Part shown: in pieces, positions 31,211-41,934 of the stretch
Numbering within the stretch: the first letter of the stretch is position 1
Layout of the letters: every line of letters starts with the position of its first letter
Source of the DNA: Callorhinus ursinus
Taxonomy: Eukaryota; Chordata; Mammalia; Carnivora; Otariidae
Reading direction: 5' to 3'
Assembly: GCF_003265705.1 (NCBI RefSeq)
Contig: NW_020312935.1
Location: 7,277,787-7,341,786 of the forward strand
Length of the DNA stretch: 64,000 nucleotides
The notes under the pieces: generated by a model
The model's input: only the letters and a program-made list of their open reading frames with translations
Database searches by the model: none
What the model was told of the DNA's origin: nothing
Program-made: the position numbers and the translations under genes

Positions 31211-32664
31211 GACGTGGAGAGCATTCTGGACCTTTCCCTCAGGATTACTCCTTTTCTAGTTTAAGGGAGGTTTTCATGATCAGAGCCTTTGCTGTGGCCG
31301 GGCACTCAGTAGCTGATTGACTGCTTTCTCCACTGCCAAATAGGCTCCCCGTTCTCTCCATTGGGGGTACTGGGCCAGGAAACCTCTCCCGGGCTCCATC
31401 AGGAGGTCAGGCTCACGTCCTGTAAGCAGCCCGGCTCCATGTCAGGGACTGCAAGATCCTGGACACTGGCCACCCAGCACCTCCTTCTGTGAATGCACTC
31501 ACCCGTTGACAGTCAGTGAGGGGGAGCGAGGTATGGGGCCTTCCAGAGGGCTGGTGCCGGGTCTTTGTCCTTTATGAAGTGCTCTGCTCGTCAGCCACTG
31601 TGGCCCTTGCTCAAACACTGCTCTGAGTCAGTCAGTCAAGAAGGGATTATTTTTTTCATACCCATGGGATGTTGGAGTATTTTGGAAAGAACAAGCCCTC
31701 ATATTTGCGACAAGCCTCACTGGGGTGGAACAGCTCATTTTATAGATGTCTGCCCCTGAGATATTACTTACCTAGTTAAAAAAGAATCACCACAAATGCA
31801 GGGCACAGCCCTGGCTGCATTGCTTGCAAGGCTCAGAGGCACCAGCTGAGAAGTGGAGGCCCGGGAATGCCAAGGACACAGATGACCGAGGGACCCATGG
31901 CAATGCACTTTGAATGGGATGCGGGCACGGCTTTGAGGAGGCCACTGTGGACGCCATCTGTTGGAGGTGAGTCTGGATCATCCAGCCGAGTCTTAGGAGC
32001 TCCAGGGTGGCACGGGGTAGGGGCTGCCTCCCTCCCCTCGTCTACAAGCCCTGCACCAGCAGCGACTGTTACCATCCTCTGGGTGATGGCAGAGGCCATT
32101 AAAATGTGTGGATTTTTGTTTTCAAAACACACCATGGAATCCTCCTGAAGATTTTTGTTTAACATGAGGCTGGGGAGATGGTTCTTGTTTATTAAAACAT
32201 ACATACACAATAGAACCTGCTTGACTTTGTATTACCAGCATCTGCCTGGAGGCAGGGGTGAAACGAAGGAGATTTTATTTTATTTATTAAAGGAAACATG
32301 TTTTCTGCCTGTTTCTTGGCTTCAGGAGCAGATACCCCGAAGAATGACTGAGTCCCAGGAGATGAGAATGTGGAGGGAGGGGGAGGAAACCAGGTCTACT
32401 CCATTGCCGATGATTAGATCATTCCATTACCCAAGGGCTGGGCTGCGCGTGCTGTTCTCTCTGTGTCTGGCACTTTGCAGGTGCTCAGTAGCTCTTTTGT
32501 GAACAGATGAATGAATGATCTCATCCAGTCCCCCAACAAGCTTCTCTGGTAGGCACGATAATCCTCCGATAAAACCCAGACTTCCTCATGCCATCCCAGC
32601 CTCCTGGGTGTGTGTGGGTGTGTGTGCCTCTTTGCAGACACCCTCTATTTCTCTGAGGTGTTTG

Positions 32665-32877
32665 TTTTTTTTTAAAGATTTTATTCATTTATTTGTTTAT
32701 TCTAGAGAGAGAGAGAGAGAAGAGAGAGAGGGCATAAGCAGGGGGAGAGGTAGAGGGAGAGGGAGAAGCAGACTCCCCACTGAGCAGGGAGCCCGATGCG
32801 GGGCTCGATCCTAGGACCCTGGGATCATGACCTGAGCTGAGAGCAGACGCTTAATTGCCTGAGCCACCCAGGCGCCC
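32665..32877 (-). mobile_element. Can-SINE
   Basis: Head GGGCGCCTGGGTGGCTCAG at ~32858-32876 (minus strand), GAGCCCCGCATCGGGCTCC, and tail with ATAAATGAATAAAATCTTTA at ~32673-32692; an internal (GA)n lies at 32705-32730. Imperfect TSD around TTTCTCTGAGGT (32648-32659) and TTTCGCTGAGGT (~32880-32891). Confidence 0.93.
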
Positions 32878-33959
32878 CTCTTTCGCTGAGGTTTTGACTC
32901 CATCTGCTATTGTAGGACCTTCAGTAAACCTCACCCGTGGATTCTCAGTCCCCTGGTATCGCATGTGAGCCTCTCTCTGCCCTGTCATGGCATCCTTAAT
33001 TTCTTCCTGCTCCTGCCCACCTTGTTGGCATCCATGGACCATAACATCCTGGGGGATCACCCAGGAATGTGGGTGTCCATGCTCAGAGTTATCTCCTGAG
33101 GCTCATCAGGCCACCTGCCCTCAAGGTCCCCATTCCCTGAGTCCTGTGTGTACCCCAGCTATGCTGCGAAACACGCAGAAGTCAGCAGAATGCCTCTTTT
33201 ACCTGGGGTTAGAAGGTGTCACTTGGGGGGCTCCCTGTGCTGGGGATTCCACGTGGCAGGCATTTCCACAGTAGGCATAAAGACAAGATCCAAGCATGCT
33301 GCCAGGTCCGTTCCAGGGCTGGGACATTCACCTCCTCCCCAGTTTGAAATGCTCACAGTGCTATTTTCAAAGTCTCAAGACTCCAGCCGCCCCTTTGCTG
33401 AAACTGCCACACAAGTTCAGTTGCCATTTTGGAAACATTGTATTAGAGAGTTTATATCATGTTTGCTTCTCCAGCTTCTCTGTGCACACTTTTTCTGTAT
33501 TTTAACAGTGAATTTCTCCACGCATTAAGAGAAAATTTCCAATTAAAGCAAAAGAAACATACAGGAGATAAATTAAATTTCACTGATTTCTGCCATCGGG
33601 GCAATGCCCCGGGTTCTTCATTTAGTCTGAAAAGCCATGGAATCTTGATTACCGTGGAACTGGGTCAGTTCGTTGTCAGTGTGAGAACAGGCTCTGTCAC
33701 CCACCAGTCGATATTGGGATAATCCACACAGCGGGCCCCGCGGCGCCGGCCCCATCTCCCTCAGCATTCACGGGTATAATTGCTACAGCTGCTGAAATCC
33801 TCATGGCAAGGGCGGTGTTGTTCCCCCTCTCCAGATGAGGAAACCAAGGCAGGGCGCTGAACACCTGGCCTGAGTGAACTTGAATTTGAGCTGAGGTCTG
33901 ATGGTTCTAATAGCAAGGGGTTTCTCCCGCTTCGCACATCCCTGCCCCCAACCTGTTCC
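32878..33959. other. Unassigned stretch with a conserved-looking block
   Basis: No repeats recognised to 33500. 33530-33790 is listed separately. Confidence 0.35.
33530..33790. promoter_or_regulatory. Conserved-looking non-coding block
   Basis: About 260 bp of complex AT-rich sequence (TTTCCAATTAAAGC, GATAAATTAAATTTCAC) running into a small CpG cluster (GCGGGCCCCGCGGCGCCGG, 33731-33749) and TATAATTGCTACAGCTGCTG. It matches no repeat family and looks like a possible enhancer; conservation untested. Confidence 0.28.
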
Positions 33960-34550
33960 CGTTAGCATTGCTGCATAGCGAACTACAGTAGGACGAAGCA
34001 GTGGAGAACACGATGTTATTTGTGTCCGTAGATTCTGTGGGTTGGAGTTCAGATAGCACAGGGGGGATTGCTTGTCAGCTGGGAACACTCCCGAGGCGAG
34101 GGGGACTTGATGGCAGGGTCTGGAATCACCCGGAGGCTCATTCACTCATTCACTCATTCACTCATTTGTCTGTTCTCCCGGCCAGGATTGCCAGGTGGAC
34201 CGCCTACCTGTGGACTCTCTACGTAGCTTGGCTTACTTGAAGCCCAGCAGGCTCAGAGTAGTTAAGCTCCTTACCTGGCAGCTCAGAGCTCCAAGGTGGG
34301 TGTTTCAGAGAAGGAGGTGAAAGCCTCATGGCCTTTAATGACTCAGCCTTAGAAGTCCCACAGCATCCCTTCTGTGTATTCTGTTGTTGACATAGTCATG
34401 TGCCAACTTACATCCAAGAGAGGTGAAGAAGACCCCGCCTCTCAGTGCGGGGAGTGTCAAGGCCACAGTGCAGAACGGGATTTGGGAAGGGAATGTTGGT
34501 GTGGTGGTTGGGAAACAGGCTGTCTCTTTACTAAGCCCAGTGAGAATGAG
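33960..34550 (-). mobile_element. MLT1-type MaLR LTR, reverse, old
   Basis: GTTAGCATTGCTGCATAGCG, TCTGTGGGTTGGAGTTC, CTCAGCCTTAGAAGTCCCAC, AGCATCCCTTCTGTGTATTC, AAGACCCCGCCTCTC and GGGGAGTGTCAAGGCCAC follow a reverse MLT1 LTR. Contains a short ATTCACTC repeat at 34137-34168. Confidence 0.65.
34137..34168. repeat. (ATTCACTC)n short tandem repeat
   Basis: Close to four 8-bp units. Confidence 0.9.
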
Positions 34551-34984
34551 CCAACTCACTGTCTGTCAGTAGAAATATAATCAGCCCCTGGAATGGAGTC
34601 TTACCAGGGGGCAAGAAGGGTGGGCTGCTTCGTTATCTGTCCTCTTTGCTGCAAGCCGTTCAGGCGTACACAGAGAGCCCAGAGGAATACAGAATTCCTC
34701 TGTCCTTCATGTTCAACCTCTCCGAGTGGGTGTCTTCTGATCTCGGCTCTCGGGGCCACCTCCGCATGTGACCACTGCTCTGGGAGCCCCTTGGAAATGG
34801 ACACCTTTTCCTTTGGATTTTTTTCCTTGTTTCCTGCTCTGTGGTTCCTTGGCCCTCTGACTCCAGTGTTCCTCTCTTCAGGAGCCCAGTCTCACTGTGT
34901 GTAACAGTGGCCTTCCCTTTTATCTCCGTGGGGTGATGCTGAAGGCTGTGGGCTCCCATTGCTGCCTTCATCAAGAGGTACAGA
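34551..34984. other. Unassigned stretch
   Basis: No feature recognised except a partial CTCF-like word (ACCAGGGGGCAAG, 34607 on), too incomplete to call. Confidence 0.3.
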
Positions 34985-35195
34985 CTTCTAGTTATAAAAT
35001 AAGTCACAGGGTGGAAAGTACAGCATAGCGAGTAGAGTCAATAATATTGTAATAACAGTATATGGTGACAGATGGTGACTACACTTACCATGGTGAACCC
35101 TGTGTAATGTACAGAACTGTCAAATCACTATGTCGCACATACTAGTATAACATTGTATATCAACTATACTTCAATAATAAGTTTTTAAAAAAATT
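34985..35195 (+). mobile_element. 5'-truncated LINE-1, 3' UTR end
   Basis: TTATAAAATAAGTCACAGGG, AAAGTACAGCATAGCGAGTA, GTCAATAATATTGTAATAAC, GGTGACTACACTTACC and TGTATATCAACTATACTTCA: the terminal ~200 bp of an L1M-age element. Confidence 0.85.
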
Positions 35196-35530
35196 GTGTG
35201 TGGGGGCTCTGCAGGGCTGCATGCCCACAGAAACTTCCATCCATACCAGGTGGGCAGCTGAGCCTAATGGCAGCTTTGGTGGTGTTTGGTCAGGCCTTGG
35301 GACATCTTACTGTGCCCTGCCCACAGTCTCTTTCCCACCCCTGGCCACAGCCTTTATTTATAAATGGGGTTAGTGAGGGTTTCCAAATCTTGGCACATTT
35401 CAGGCCAGATAATTCTTGGTTGTGGGGGCTGTCCTGTGCTTTGTAGGATGTTCAGCAGCCTCCCTGTCCTCTTCCTGCTAGATGCCAGGAGACCCTCCCT
35501 TCCCCACAAGCTATGACAAAAATGTCTCCA

Positions 35531-35702
35531 GGGGTACCTGGGTGACTCAGTTAAGTGTTGGACTCTGTTTTGGCTCCGGTCGTGATCTCAGGGTCGTGGG
35601 ATTGAGCCCCTCATCATGCTCTGCCGTCACTGGGGAGTCTGCTTGAGATTCTCTCCCTGTGCTCCTCCCCCACTCTCTCTCTAAAGTAAATAAATCTTAA
35701 AA
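35531..35702 (+). mobile_element. Can-SINE, older subfamily
   Basis: GGGGTACCTGGGTGACTCAG head, GATCTCAGGGTCGTGGGATT, GCTTGAGATTCTCTCCC and AAAGTAAATAAATCTT tail. TSD AAAAATGTCTCCA at 35518-35530 and 35703-35715. Confidence 0.92.
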
Positions 35703-35715
35703 AAAAATGTCTCCA

Positions 35716-35769
35716 TCAAAAACTAATGATGTAATGTATGGTGATTAACATAATAATAAAAAAATGAAA
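35716..35769 (+). mobile_element. Tiny (~54 bp) LINE-1 3'-terminal insertion
   Basis: TCAAAAACTAATGATGTAAT then GTATGGTGATTAACATAA and A-rich tail is nearly the same as the terminal sequence of the L1 at 48905-48956. It is followed by a third copy of the target word, AGTCTCCA (35774-35781). Confidence 0.8.
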
Positions 35770-35835
35770 AAAAAGTCTCCAGATATTGCTAAATGTCCTC
35801 TGGGGAATAAAGCTCTTCCCAGTTAGGAACCACTG

Positions 35836-36239
35836 GGTTCGAGGAATAAAAAACCTTTGAGGTGTGGTCTCTGCCCCTGGGTGGTCCCACATGCCATGTC
35901 CTGCCAGGTGTCAGTCTTCCAGATAGTGGGCTGTGGGCTATATTTCCGTGTAATTATGGAATGAGAAATAGGGCGGGTCAGGAGCTCATCTCCATTTTTC
36001 TTGTCTGGAGGACTCCTGGCCCGTCCTCTCTGTCCTCATTCCCTGCCAACGGCCAAACATTGGGCAGATTCCCCTGACAGGACACATGCCCAGAGGCAGA
36101 GAATGGACCTGGGGAAGACCCACGCCGTGGACCCATGACCCACAGCCTTCATGGACAGGCAGGCCCGGGAGGGGGCCTCTTTCCCTGCTCTGCTCCTGCT
36201 GCCGGGGTAGCGGGTCTCCATCCTGGCGTCCACATCCTG
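35836..36239. other. Unassigned stretch
   Basis: No repeat or exon recognised; may include the decayed start of the following LTR. Confidence 0.35.
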
Positions 36240-36692
36240 TGTGGTCTCCCCCACATTGAGTCAGGGCTGGTCTGCGTGACCAGTAGGGTATGGTACAGGT
36301 AATGACATATGACGTCTGATGTTCGGCTTAAATGGGCTTTGCAGCATATGCCTTGTTCTCTCAGGTGGCTTGTGTGGGGCTGGGGCCGTGCTGTGGCCGT
36401 GGCTTACCCAGGGGGAAGTCAGGCCATGGGGCCCCTTGGAAAGCTCCATGGAGAGGCCCACATGGCAAGGAGCTGAAGCTGCTGGTTAGCTGCTGGCTTA
36501 CCGGGTGTATGAATGGATCCCCTGGCCCCAGTGAGACCTTCAGATGGGGGAGGAAGAGCCCTCAAACCAGAACTCCCAGCGATGTTGCTCCCGAATTCCT
36601 GATCCACAGACTGTGAGAGATAATAAATGTTGTTCGTTGTTTTAAGTCGTTGAGTTGGGGGGTAATTTGTTATGCAGCAGTGGGTAATACAC
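36240..36692 (+). mobile_element. MLT1-type MaLR LTR
   Basis: CTCCATGGAGAGGCCCACAT (36445 on), GGCAAGGAGCTGAAGC, GAGACCTTCAGATGG, CCCGAATTCCTGATCCACAG, GTGAGAGATAATAAATG, GTTTTAAGTCGTTGAGTTGG and TTATGCAGCAGTGGGTAATA: the MLT1 3' half is clear, the 5' half eroded. Confidence 0.85.
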
Positions 36693-38371
36693 TTGCCACC
36701 ATCACAATATCCAGAGGGGCCCTCTGAGCTCCCAGTTCTGATGACGATGACAGGAAGATTGAGGAGTAATCACTGGACCTGCCTGAACTACCGGGGACAG
36801 AGTATAGGAGTGATTTCCACAGTCCTGAGTTTTCCTTCTCTTCCTCCTCTTAGGGACCTGGTGGGGAGGCTGAGGGAGACGTTGCTTTTGGTTCCTCATG
36901 CCATTTGCCTCCCCTGATCTCCTGGATGAACAGAGCCTGGAAATGGAGCCTTTGTGCTCTCAGGAGCCAGGTCTGGGCCATGGCCACCACACCATGGGGT
37001 CACAGAGAAGAAACGCTCTGGTGACTGAAACTTGGAGTTATTAAGGATCAGTGGACAGGAAAGGTCAAGAGTGAAGGGTTGGTAATGGAAATGAGAGGGG
37101 GCTTGGCGGCAGGTCCCAGGGACAGAGCCGAGGCATGAAGGGAGGGATGCTGGGAGTCCAGATGAGCTGGAGCCTTTGAAGGAGTTGGGCTGGTTGGCTA
37201 CCATCCATTTCCCACATTCTGGTGCACTGCAGTGCTAGCTTACCGAATTAGAGCCTTTTCTATCAACTACAAGGGATTCTCAGTCTCTCCATCTGCAATT
37301 TCTTGATGTAAAATCCCTTAAGTACAGAACATCTAACAACAGTATCCTTATAGGCTTGGCTATTGCTGTTCCTAATTGGTTACTGCAGTGATCTGTGTGC
37401 ACATTGCAAATTGCCTATTGTTTAATTTGTCAGGGGGATGGCTTCAACTCTCCTCCCACTTCTCTCTCTCAGGGAACAATGGCCTCTAGAATTGAGTGGT
37501 AACTGAAAAAGCCTTCTCTGCTATGCAGGAGTCCTGAACTCCATAATTCTCATGTGATGTCCCCCTTTCCTGCAGCATCTGGGGTTCAACAGTGTAATCT
37601 TTCGGGCCCACCACACACAGTGAAGTGAGTGATGTTGCAATGTTGATGGTTGGGGTCAGGGTTAGGGTTCGAGGGAGAGGCCCAGACACGAAGCAGGGTT
37701 TGATTGATTTTCCCACCCTCTGCTTATCACACTGGGCAAGGCGCTGGAGTGACCAGCCTAGCTAGTGAGTGAGAAACTAAAAGTTGAGCTTGCATGCCAT
37801 CTTCGATTTCTCTTTGCTCACTGAACGAGATGAGCAGGGGTGGTGCTCACTGAAGCATACATTTCTTGGTATCACGTCCCAGTTTCCACACCTGCTGTGG
37901 CTCCCTTCAGCCACTCCTTATCCTGGTGCTCATACCTTTCTCCACCTGACCCTCACCCTCCTTTCCAGCAGCATTTCCCCTCGTGCCCTTGAGGTTCTGC
38001 CATATGTGCTTCCCCACTGTGGATCCTGTTCTGCATCTGCCAGCTCCTCAAGCTGAACCATCCTTCCTGCACGGTCCCCATGTCCGCGCACAGCCTGTAC
38101 CCCCAGCAGATGCCCTCTGCATGCCCATCTCACACCCCCGCCAGCCTCTTGTGACCTCAGCCCGGCGCCGTCTGCCGTGGCAGCCATTTTGTCTCTTGGC
38201 CCCTTCCCCATTTATCCATTGGTTACTGAACTTTCCAAGAATTTCCTTAAGAGACCAAAACAAACAAGAACAAAAAATTTTGTGTTCGTAGAATGTGGGG
38301 CTCTTCTAAAACATGAGCCCAGGCAGGAGCCGCTCTCACCTGGGTCGGAGGATAGTTCAAGGATCTCTTTC
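36693..38371. other. Mostly unassigned stretch
   Basis: 37240-37430 is AT-rich and complex. 37645-37672 holds two TTAGGG-like words only. 37880-38130 has faint L2-like pyrimidine words. No exon supported. Confidence 0.35.
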
Positions 38372-39398
38372 TTTCTCTTTTTAAATTGTGGTAAAAAACA
38401 CGTAACAAAATTTACTATCTTAAGCATTTCCAAAAAGGTTTACAGTTCAGTAGTATAACCTACATTCCCATTGGTGTGCAACAGACTCTGGAACGTTTTC
38501 AGCTTGCAAGATTGAAACTCTGTACTCATTAAACAATACCTCCCCCCTCTCTCCTCCCCCTAGCTCTTGGTAACCGCCCTTCTACTTTCTGTCTCTATGA
38601 ATTTGACAATTTTAGATGCTTCATATAAGTGGAATTGTACAGCATATGTCCTTTTGTGACTGGCTTATCTCACTGAGCATCACGTCTAAAAGTTCACCCA
38701 CATTGTAGCCTGTGACAGGATTTCCTACCTTTTTAAGACTGATTGTTACCTCATTGTGTGTGTGTGTGTGTGTGTGTCTCACTTTTGTTTATCCATTCAT
38801 TTGTCAGTGGGTTGCTTCCAACCCTTGGCTGTTGTGAATGGTACTGCTATGAACATGGGGGTGCAAATATCTCTTTGAGACCTTTCTTTGAATTCTTTTG
38901 AATATTTACCCTGAAATGGGATTTCTGAATCACATGGTAGGTCTATTTTTTTTTTTAAATAGGAACTGTCATACTGTTTTCCATAGTGGTTGCACAATTT
39001 TACAATCCCACAGTGTCCAAGGCTCCAATTTCTCTACATCCTTGCCAACACTTGATATTTTCTGTTGTTGTTGTTGTTTTATTTTTTCCTGTTAGTAGCC
39101 ATCCTAACGAGTGTGGGGTGGTATCTCAATGTGGCTTTTGGTTTGGCATTTCTGTAATGATTATAACGTTGAACATCTTTTCATATGCTTGTTGGTGATT
39201 TGTACATCATCTTCAGAGAAATCTCTATTCAAGTCCTTTGCCCATTTTTCCATCAGGTTATTTGATTTTTTGTTGTTGGGCTGTTAGGGGTCCTTTGTAT
39301 ATTCTGGATAACAACTCCGTAACAGACACAGAATTTGCAAATATTTTCTCTCATTGTGTTGGTTGTCTTTTGCTCTGTTGATCATATCATCTGATGCA
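38372..39398 (-). mobile_element. LINE-1 3' fragment (L1M age)
   Basis: 3' UTR at 38372-~38760 (TAAATTGTGGTAAAAAACAC, CTCTTGGTAACCGCCC, CTCACTGAGCATCACG) and ORF2-end region at ~38785-39398 (TATCCATTCATTTGTCAGTG, TTTCCATAGTGGTTGCAC, AGTCCTTTGCCCATTTTTCC). No continuous ORF2 frame survives. Confidence 0.88.
38755..38777. repeat. (TG)n microsatellite inside L1
   Basis: About eleven TG units in the L1 3' UTR region. Confidence 0.9.
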
Positions 39399-39454
39399 GT
39401 GACGGGGACCCTTGGAATGTCTTCTAGTGGGCTGCTAGTCTCTTTTGGGGGGCA
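39399..39454. other. Unassigned spacer
   Basis: Short gap between the L1 and the L2-like pieces. Confidence 0.3.
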
Positions 39455-40110
39455 GTCTTGCAGTGTTCATTCAGTCACTCAGCCCGCTAATTCTGAAGGT
39501 AACCCTTAAGTCCCCATGTGCTGCCAGCACTATGCTAGGCACAGGGGGGTTCGGTGGTGAGGGAGGCCAGCGATTAAGCACATGGCATGGCACCTGTGTC
39601 TCACGTTCCTTGGCCTGCTCTGGGTTCAGCCTCAGCGGCAGTGACTGGCAGCGCAGATCCACCTTGCTCTTACAACATGCACCTCCTGCATGAACCAGAT
39701 GGTAAATGCTCCTTTCCTTTAGGGGGCCAATTTGGGGGTCTTTTCACTGCTTCTCAGGGGGTCCCAGCAGAGTCCCTGCTGCTGATCTTTTTCTCTGTGT
39801 CACCTGCCACCTTCCCTCATTCCTGCTGCCTAGGGACCTCTCTCAGATAAACCACCTGCATCCCAGTTCTGGCTTAGGTTGTGCCTTCTGGGAACCCCAC
39901 AGAAGCCACCTGACTTCTGCTGCCCAGAGGCTTTACCCTAGACTTAGGGGAGACACGTATCAGGAAAGCTTCCTTGAGAAAGTGACATTTTTTTCCTGCA
40001 GCTGAAGGAAGCCTCATCATTTCATGGGTGAAGAGGGTCCGGGGCGGGGGAAGTGGTCTGGCTAGAGAAAGCTGTGTGTGCAGAGGTTGTGCCGCTGGTG
40101 GGAGGAGTAT
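39455..40110 (-). mobile_element. L2 LINE remnants, reverse, split
   Basis: 39455-39560 has GTGTTCATTCAGTCACTCAG, TGCTGCCAGCACTATGC, TAGGCACAGGGG; 39955-40110 has GGAAAGCTTCCTTGAGAAAG, GTGACATT, GAAAGCTGTGTGTGCAGAGG. The sequence between is unassigned. Confidence 0.5.
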
Positions 40111-40350
40111 GGCCTATTCTAAGAAGACATCAAAGGGGTGCCCCGGGCCTCTATTCCTGTAGGTTCCACGTTCTTCCTGTCCCTGGATCCAGAGAACCAA
40201 GATCCCAGTATGCCTTGCACCAAGGTTCAGCTATTTATAACAAAGGGGAGAGTATATCTGAATGTGACACGTTACTGTTTCAGTTCTGGGGCAATTGGTA
40301 GGTGAGTTCCCATCAGGGAGAAGGGCAGAAAAACTCAGGTGATTTGTTTT
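40111..40350. other. Unassigned stretch
   Basis: No feature recognised. Confidence 0.3.
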
Positions 40351-40513
40351 TAAAGATTTTATTTATTTATTTGTCAGACAGATAGCACGAGCAGGGGGGA
40401 GCAGCAGAGGGAGAGGGAGAAGCAGGCTCCCTACTGAACAAGAAGCCTGCTGAGGGGCTCGATCCCAGGACCCCGGGATCATGAGCTGAACCGACTGAGC
40501 CACCCAGGCGCCC
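40351..40513 (-). mobile_element. Can-SINE, short, with perfect 17-bp TSD
   Basis: Head GGGCGCCTGGGTGGCTCAG at ~40495-40513 and tail AAATAAATAAATAAAATCTT at ~40353-40372. TSD CTCAGGTGATTTGTTTT is identical at 40334-40350 and 40514-40530. About 163 bp because ~18 bp next to the head (the AAGCGTCTGCC part) is deleted. Likely one of the youngest insertions here. Confidence 0.96.
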
Positions 40514-40530
40514 CTCAGGTGATTTGTTTT

Positions 40531-41489
40531 AATAAGCAGTCCAGTTTGGCCTTTTTCTCCAGGGTATGTTAGTAGTAGGGAAGAATCAGACAGATGGTGT
40601 GTAAAAGTGGTACCCTAGCCCCAGCTTGTCTCCCTCCCTCCCAAGACTTCCCGTCTGTTGCTCCCGGGCTCTGGGGTCCAGCTGGCACCATGGAGGCCTG
40701 GACTGGTTTCCAACTCACCCATGAAGGGGAAACTGGGTCCTGTGTTATTGTTTCAACCTCAGAGATGGTTCTGGTTAAGTCCGTGCACCTAGTCTTGTAG
40801 TGGCCCCTCCTGCCCCTCCCGGCCTCTCCACCGCATCGGGCTCAGCTCTGCAGCCTGCTGACAGCCGGCCGCAGGGAGAGGCATGTGCAGACCTGGGTGG
40901 GTTTACAACAGCTGGACTGGAAGACTTTGAGATTTCAGATCTCAGCCAGGGAGGAAGCAACTCTGGAAGGTATAGGCCTCAGCCCTCTGTGCTCGAGGCC
41001 AGACAGAGAAATCAGGTGGCTACTGAGGATTCTGTTCCAGCATCTCAGGCAGGGGCTCAGAAGGGGGATGGGAGGCCTATGGCTGAATGTGAAGCCATAG
41101 CGCATGGTGCCACAGGCGATGCAGGAGCTCAGAGAAACCTTTTTGACAGGCAGAATCTCCATGCGTCCTTCCTCCCCACAGCCTCTTTCCTTCTCCGTGG
41201 CCGGTGGAGAGGGACAGAGAGGCCTGGGGGTGGGTGAGGCTGAACTACCTTCCCTGCCTACCCCCCCATCTGGCTGCCCAAGCCGCGCCTTCTGTGGGTG
41301 AGCCCACCCTGGGGCATCCCTGATGCCGGCTCTGTAGTGGAGCCAGAGTGCTTTCAGCAAGGCACCCTAGACTCTCACACAAAATGGAGGCCCCCAGCAC
41401 TCCAGCCCTGTCTTAGAAGTGACTTTTCTTTTTCTTTTCCTCCCCATACCTGAAATTCCCCTTTCTCTTTTGGAACCAAGACTGCAGGC
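40531..41489. other. Unassigned stretch
   Basis: Plus- and minus-strand ORFs of 141-145 codons overlap (40800-41360), without domains. No repeat recognised. Confidence 0.35.
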
Positions 41490-41640
41490 GTTAAAATCCT
41501 ATCTTCTTCTCTTCCTGTGTGACTTTGGGCAAGTTCCTTAACGCCTCTGTGCCTCAGCTGCCTCATCTGTGTGGGGTAATAATAGGCGGATGTGAAAAAC
41601 CGTACCTGGGAAGTGCTTACAACAGCCCCAGCACTGAGGA
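41490..41640 (+). mobile_element. MIR
   Basis: CTGTGTGACTTTGGGCAAG, TTCCTTAACGCCTCTGTGCC, TCAGCTGCCTCATCTGTG, GGTAATAATAGGCGGATG, GGGAAGTGCTTACAACAG: well preserved core and 3' part. Confidence 0.9.
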
Positions 41641-41934
41641 CATGAGCTGTTTGCTGTGAGGGTGGGCAGGGCAGGAGGTGGGTTCTGTGCTTTTGGGACT
41701 CTAAACTCCGTGCTGAAAAAGGGAGCTTTCAGACATGACCTCCACTGCCTGACTTTAAACTAAGTCGATGAAGTTAGGGGTCACACCGGAATTCAAGGTT
41801 CCACATTTAGGTGCCACTGTTTGGGAGAGGGAGTAAAATTTCACAAAGAGAAGCCTCCATCTTCTTCAGGGAGGGGTGGGTGTGTTAGCAGTGGGCAGCT
41901 GCTGTCCCTTAAAAAAACTGTTTGCCTGGGGCCT
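41641..41934. other. Unassigned stretch upstream of the CpG island
   Basis: No repeat recognised; CpG-poor until ~41935. Confidence 0.3.

Larger units (their letters stand above)
30593..32664. other. Mostly unassigned stretch
   Basis: Contains the poly-C run and a conserved-looking AT-rich block (both listed). Otherwise no repeat, exon or RNA gene recognised. Confidence 0.35.
35374..35835 (-). mobile_element. MER20, split by L1-tail and SINE insertions
   Basis: GAGGGTTTCCAAATCTTGGC, CCAGATAATTCTTGGTTGTG, TGCTTTGTAGGATGTTCAGC left of the insertions; GTCTCCAGATATTGCTAAAT, GTCCTCTGGGGAATAAAGC and GTTAGGAACCACTG to the right. Confidence 0.88.

Noticed and set aside
34137..34168. Short direct repeats checked as a CRISPR-like array
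   Set aside because: Simple 8-bp microsatellite with no spacers; the genome is mammalian.
34606..34620. Third CTCF-like word (ACCAGGGGGCAAG)
   Set aside because: Lacks the 5' half of the core motif.
37645..37672. TTAGGG-like words suggesting an interstitial telomere repeat
   Set aside because: Only about two imperfect units (TCAGGGTTAGGGTTCGAG); too short to mean anything.
37880..38130. Possible L2 fragment
   Set aside because: Only scattered pyrimidine-rich words match; order not convincing.
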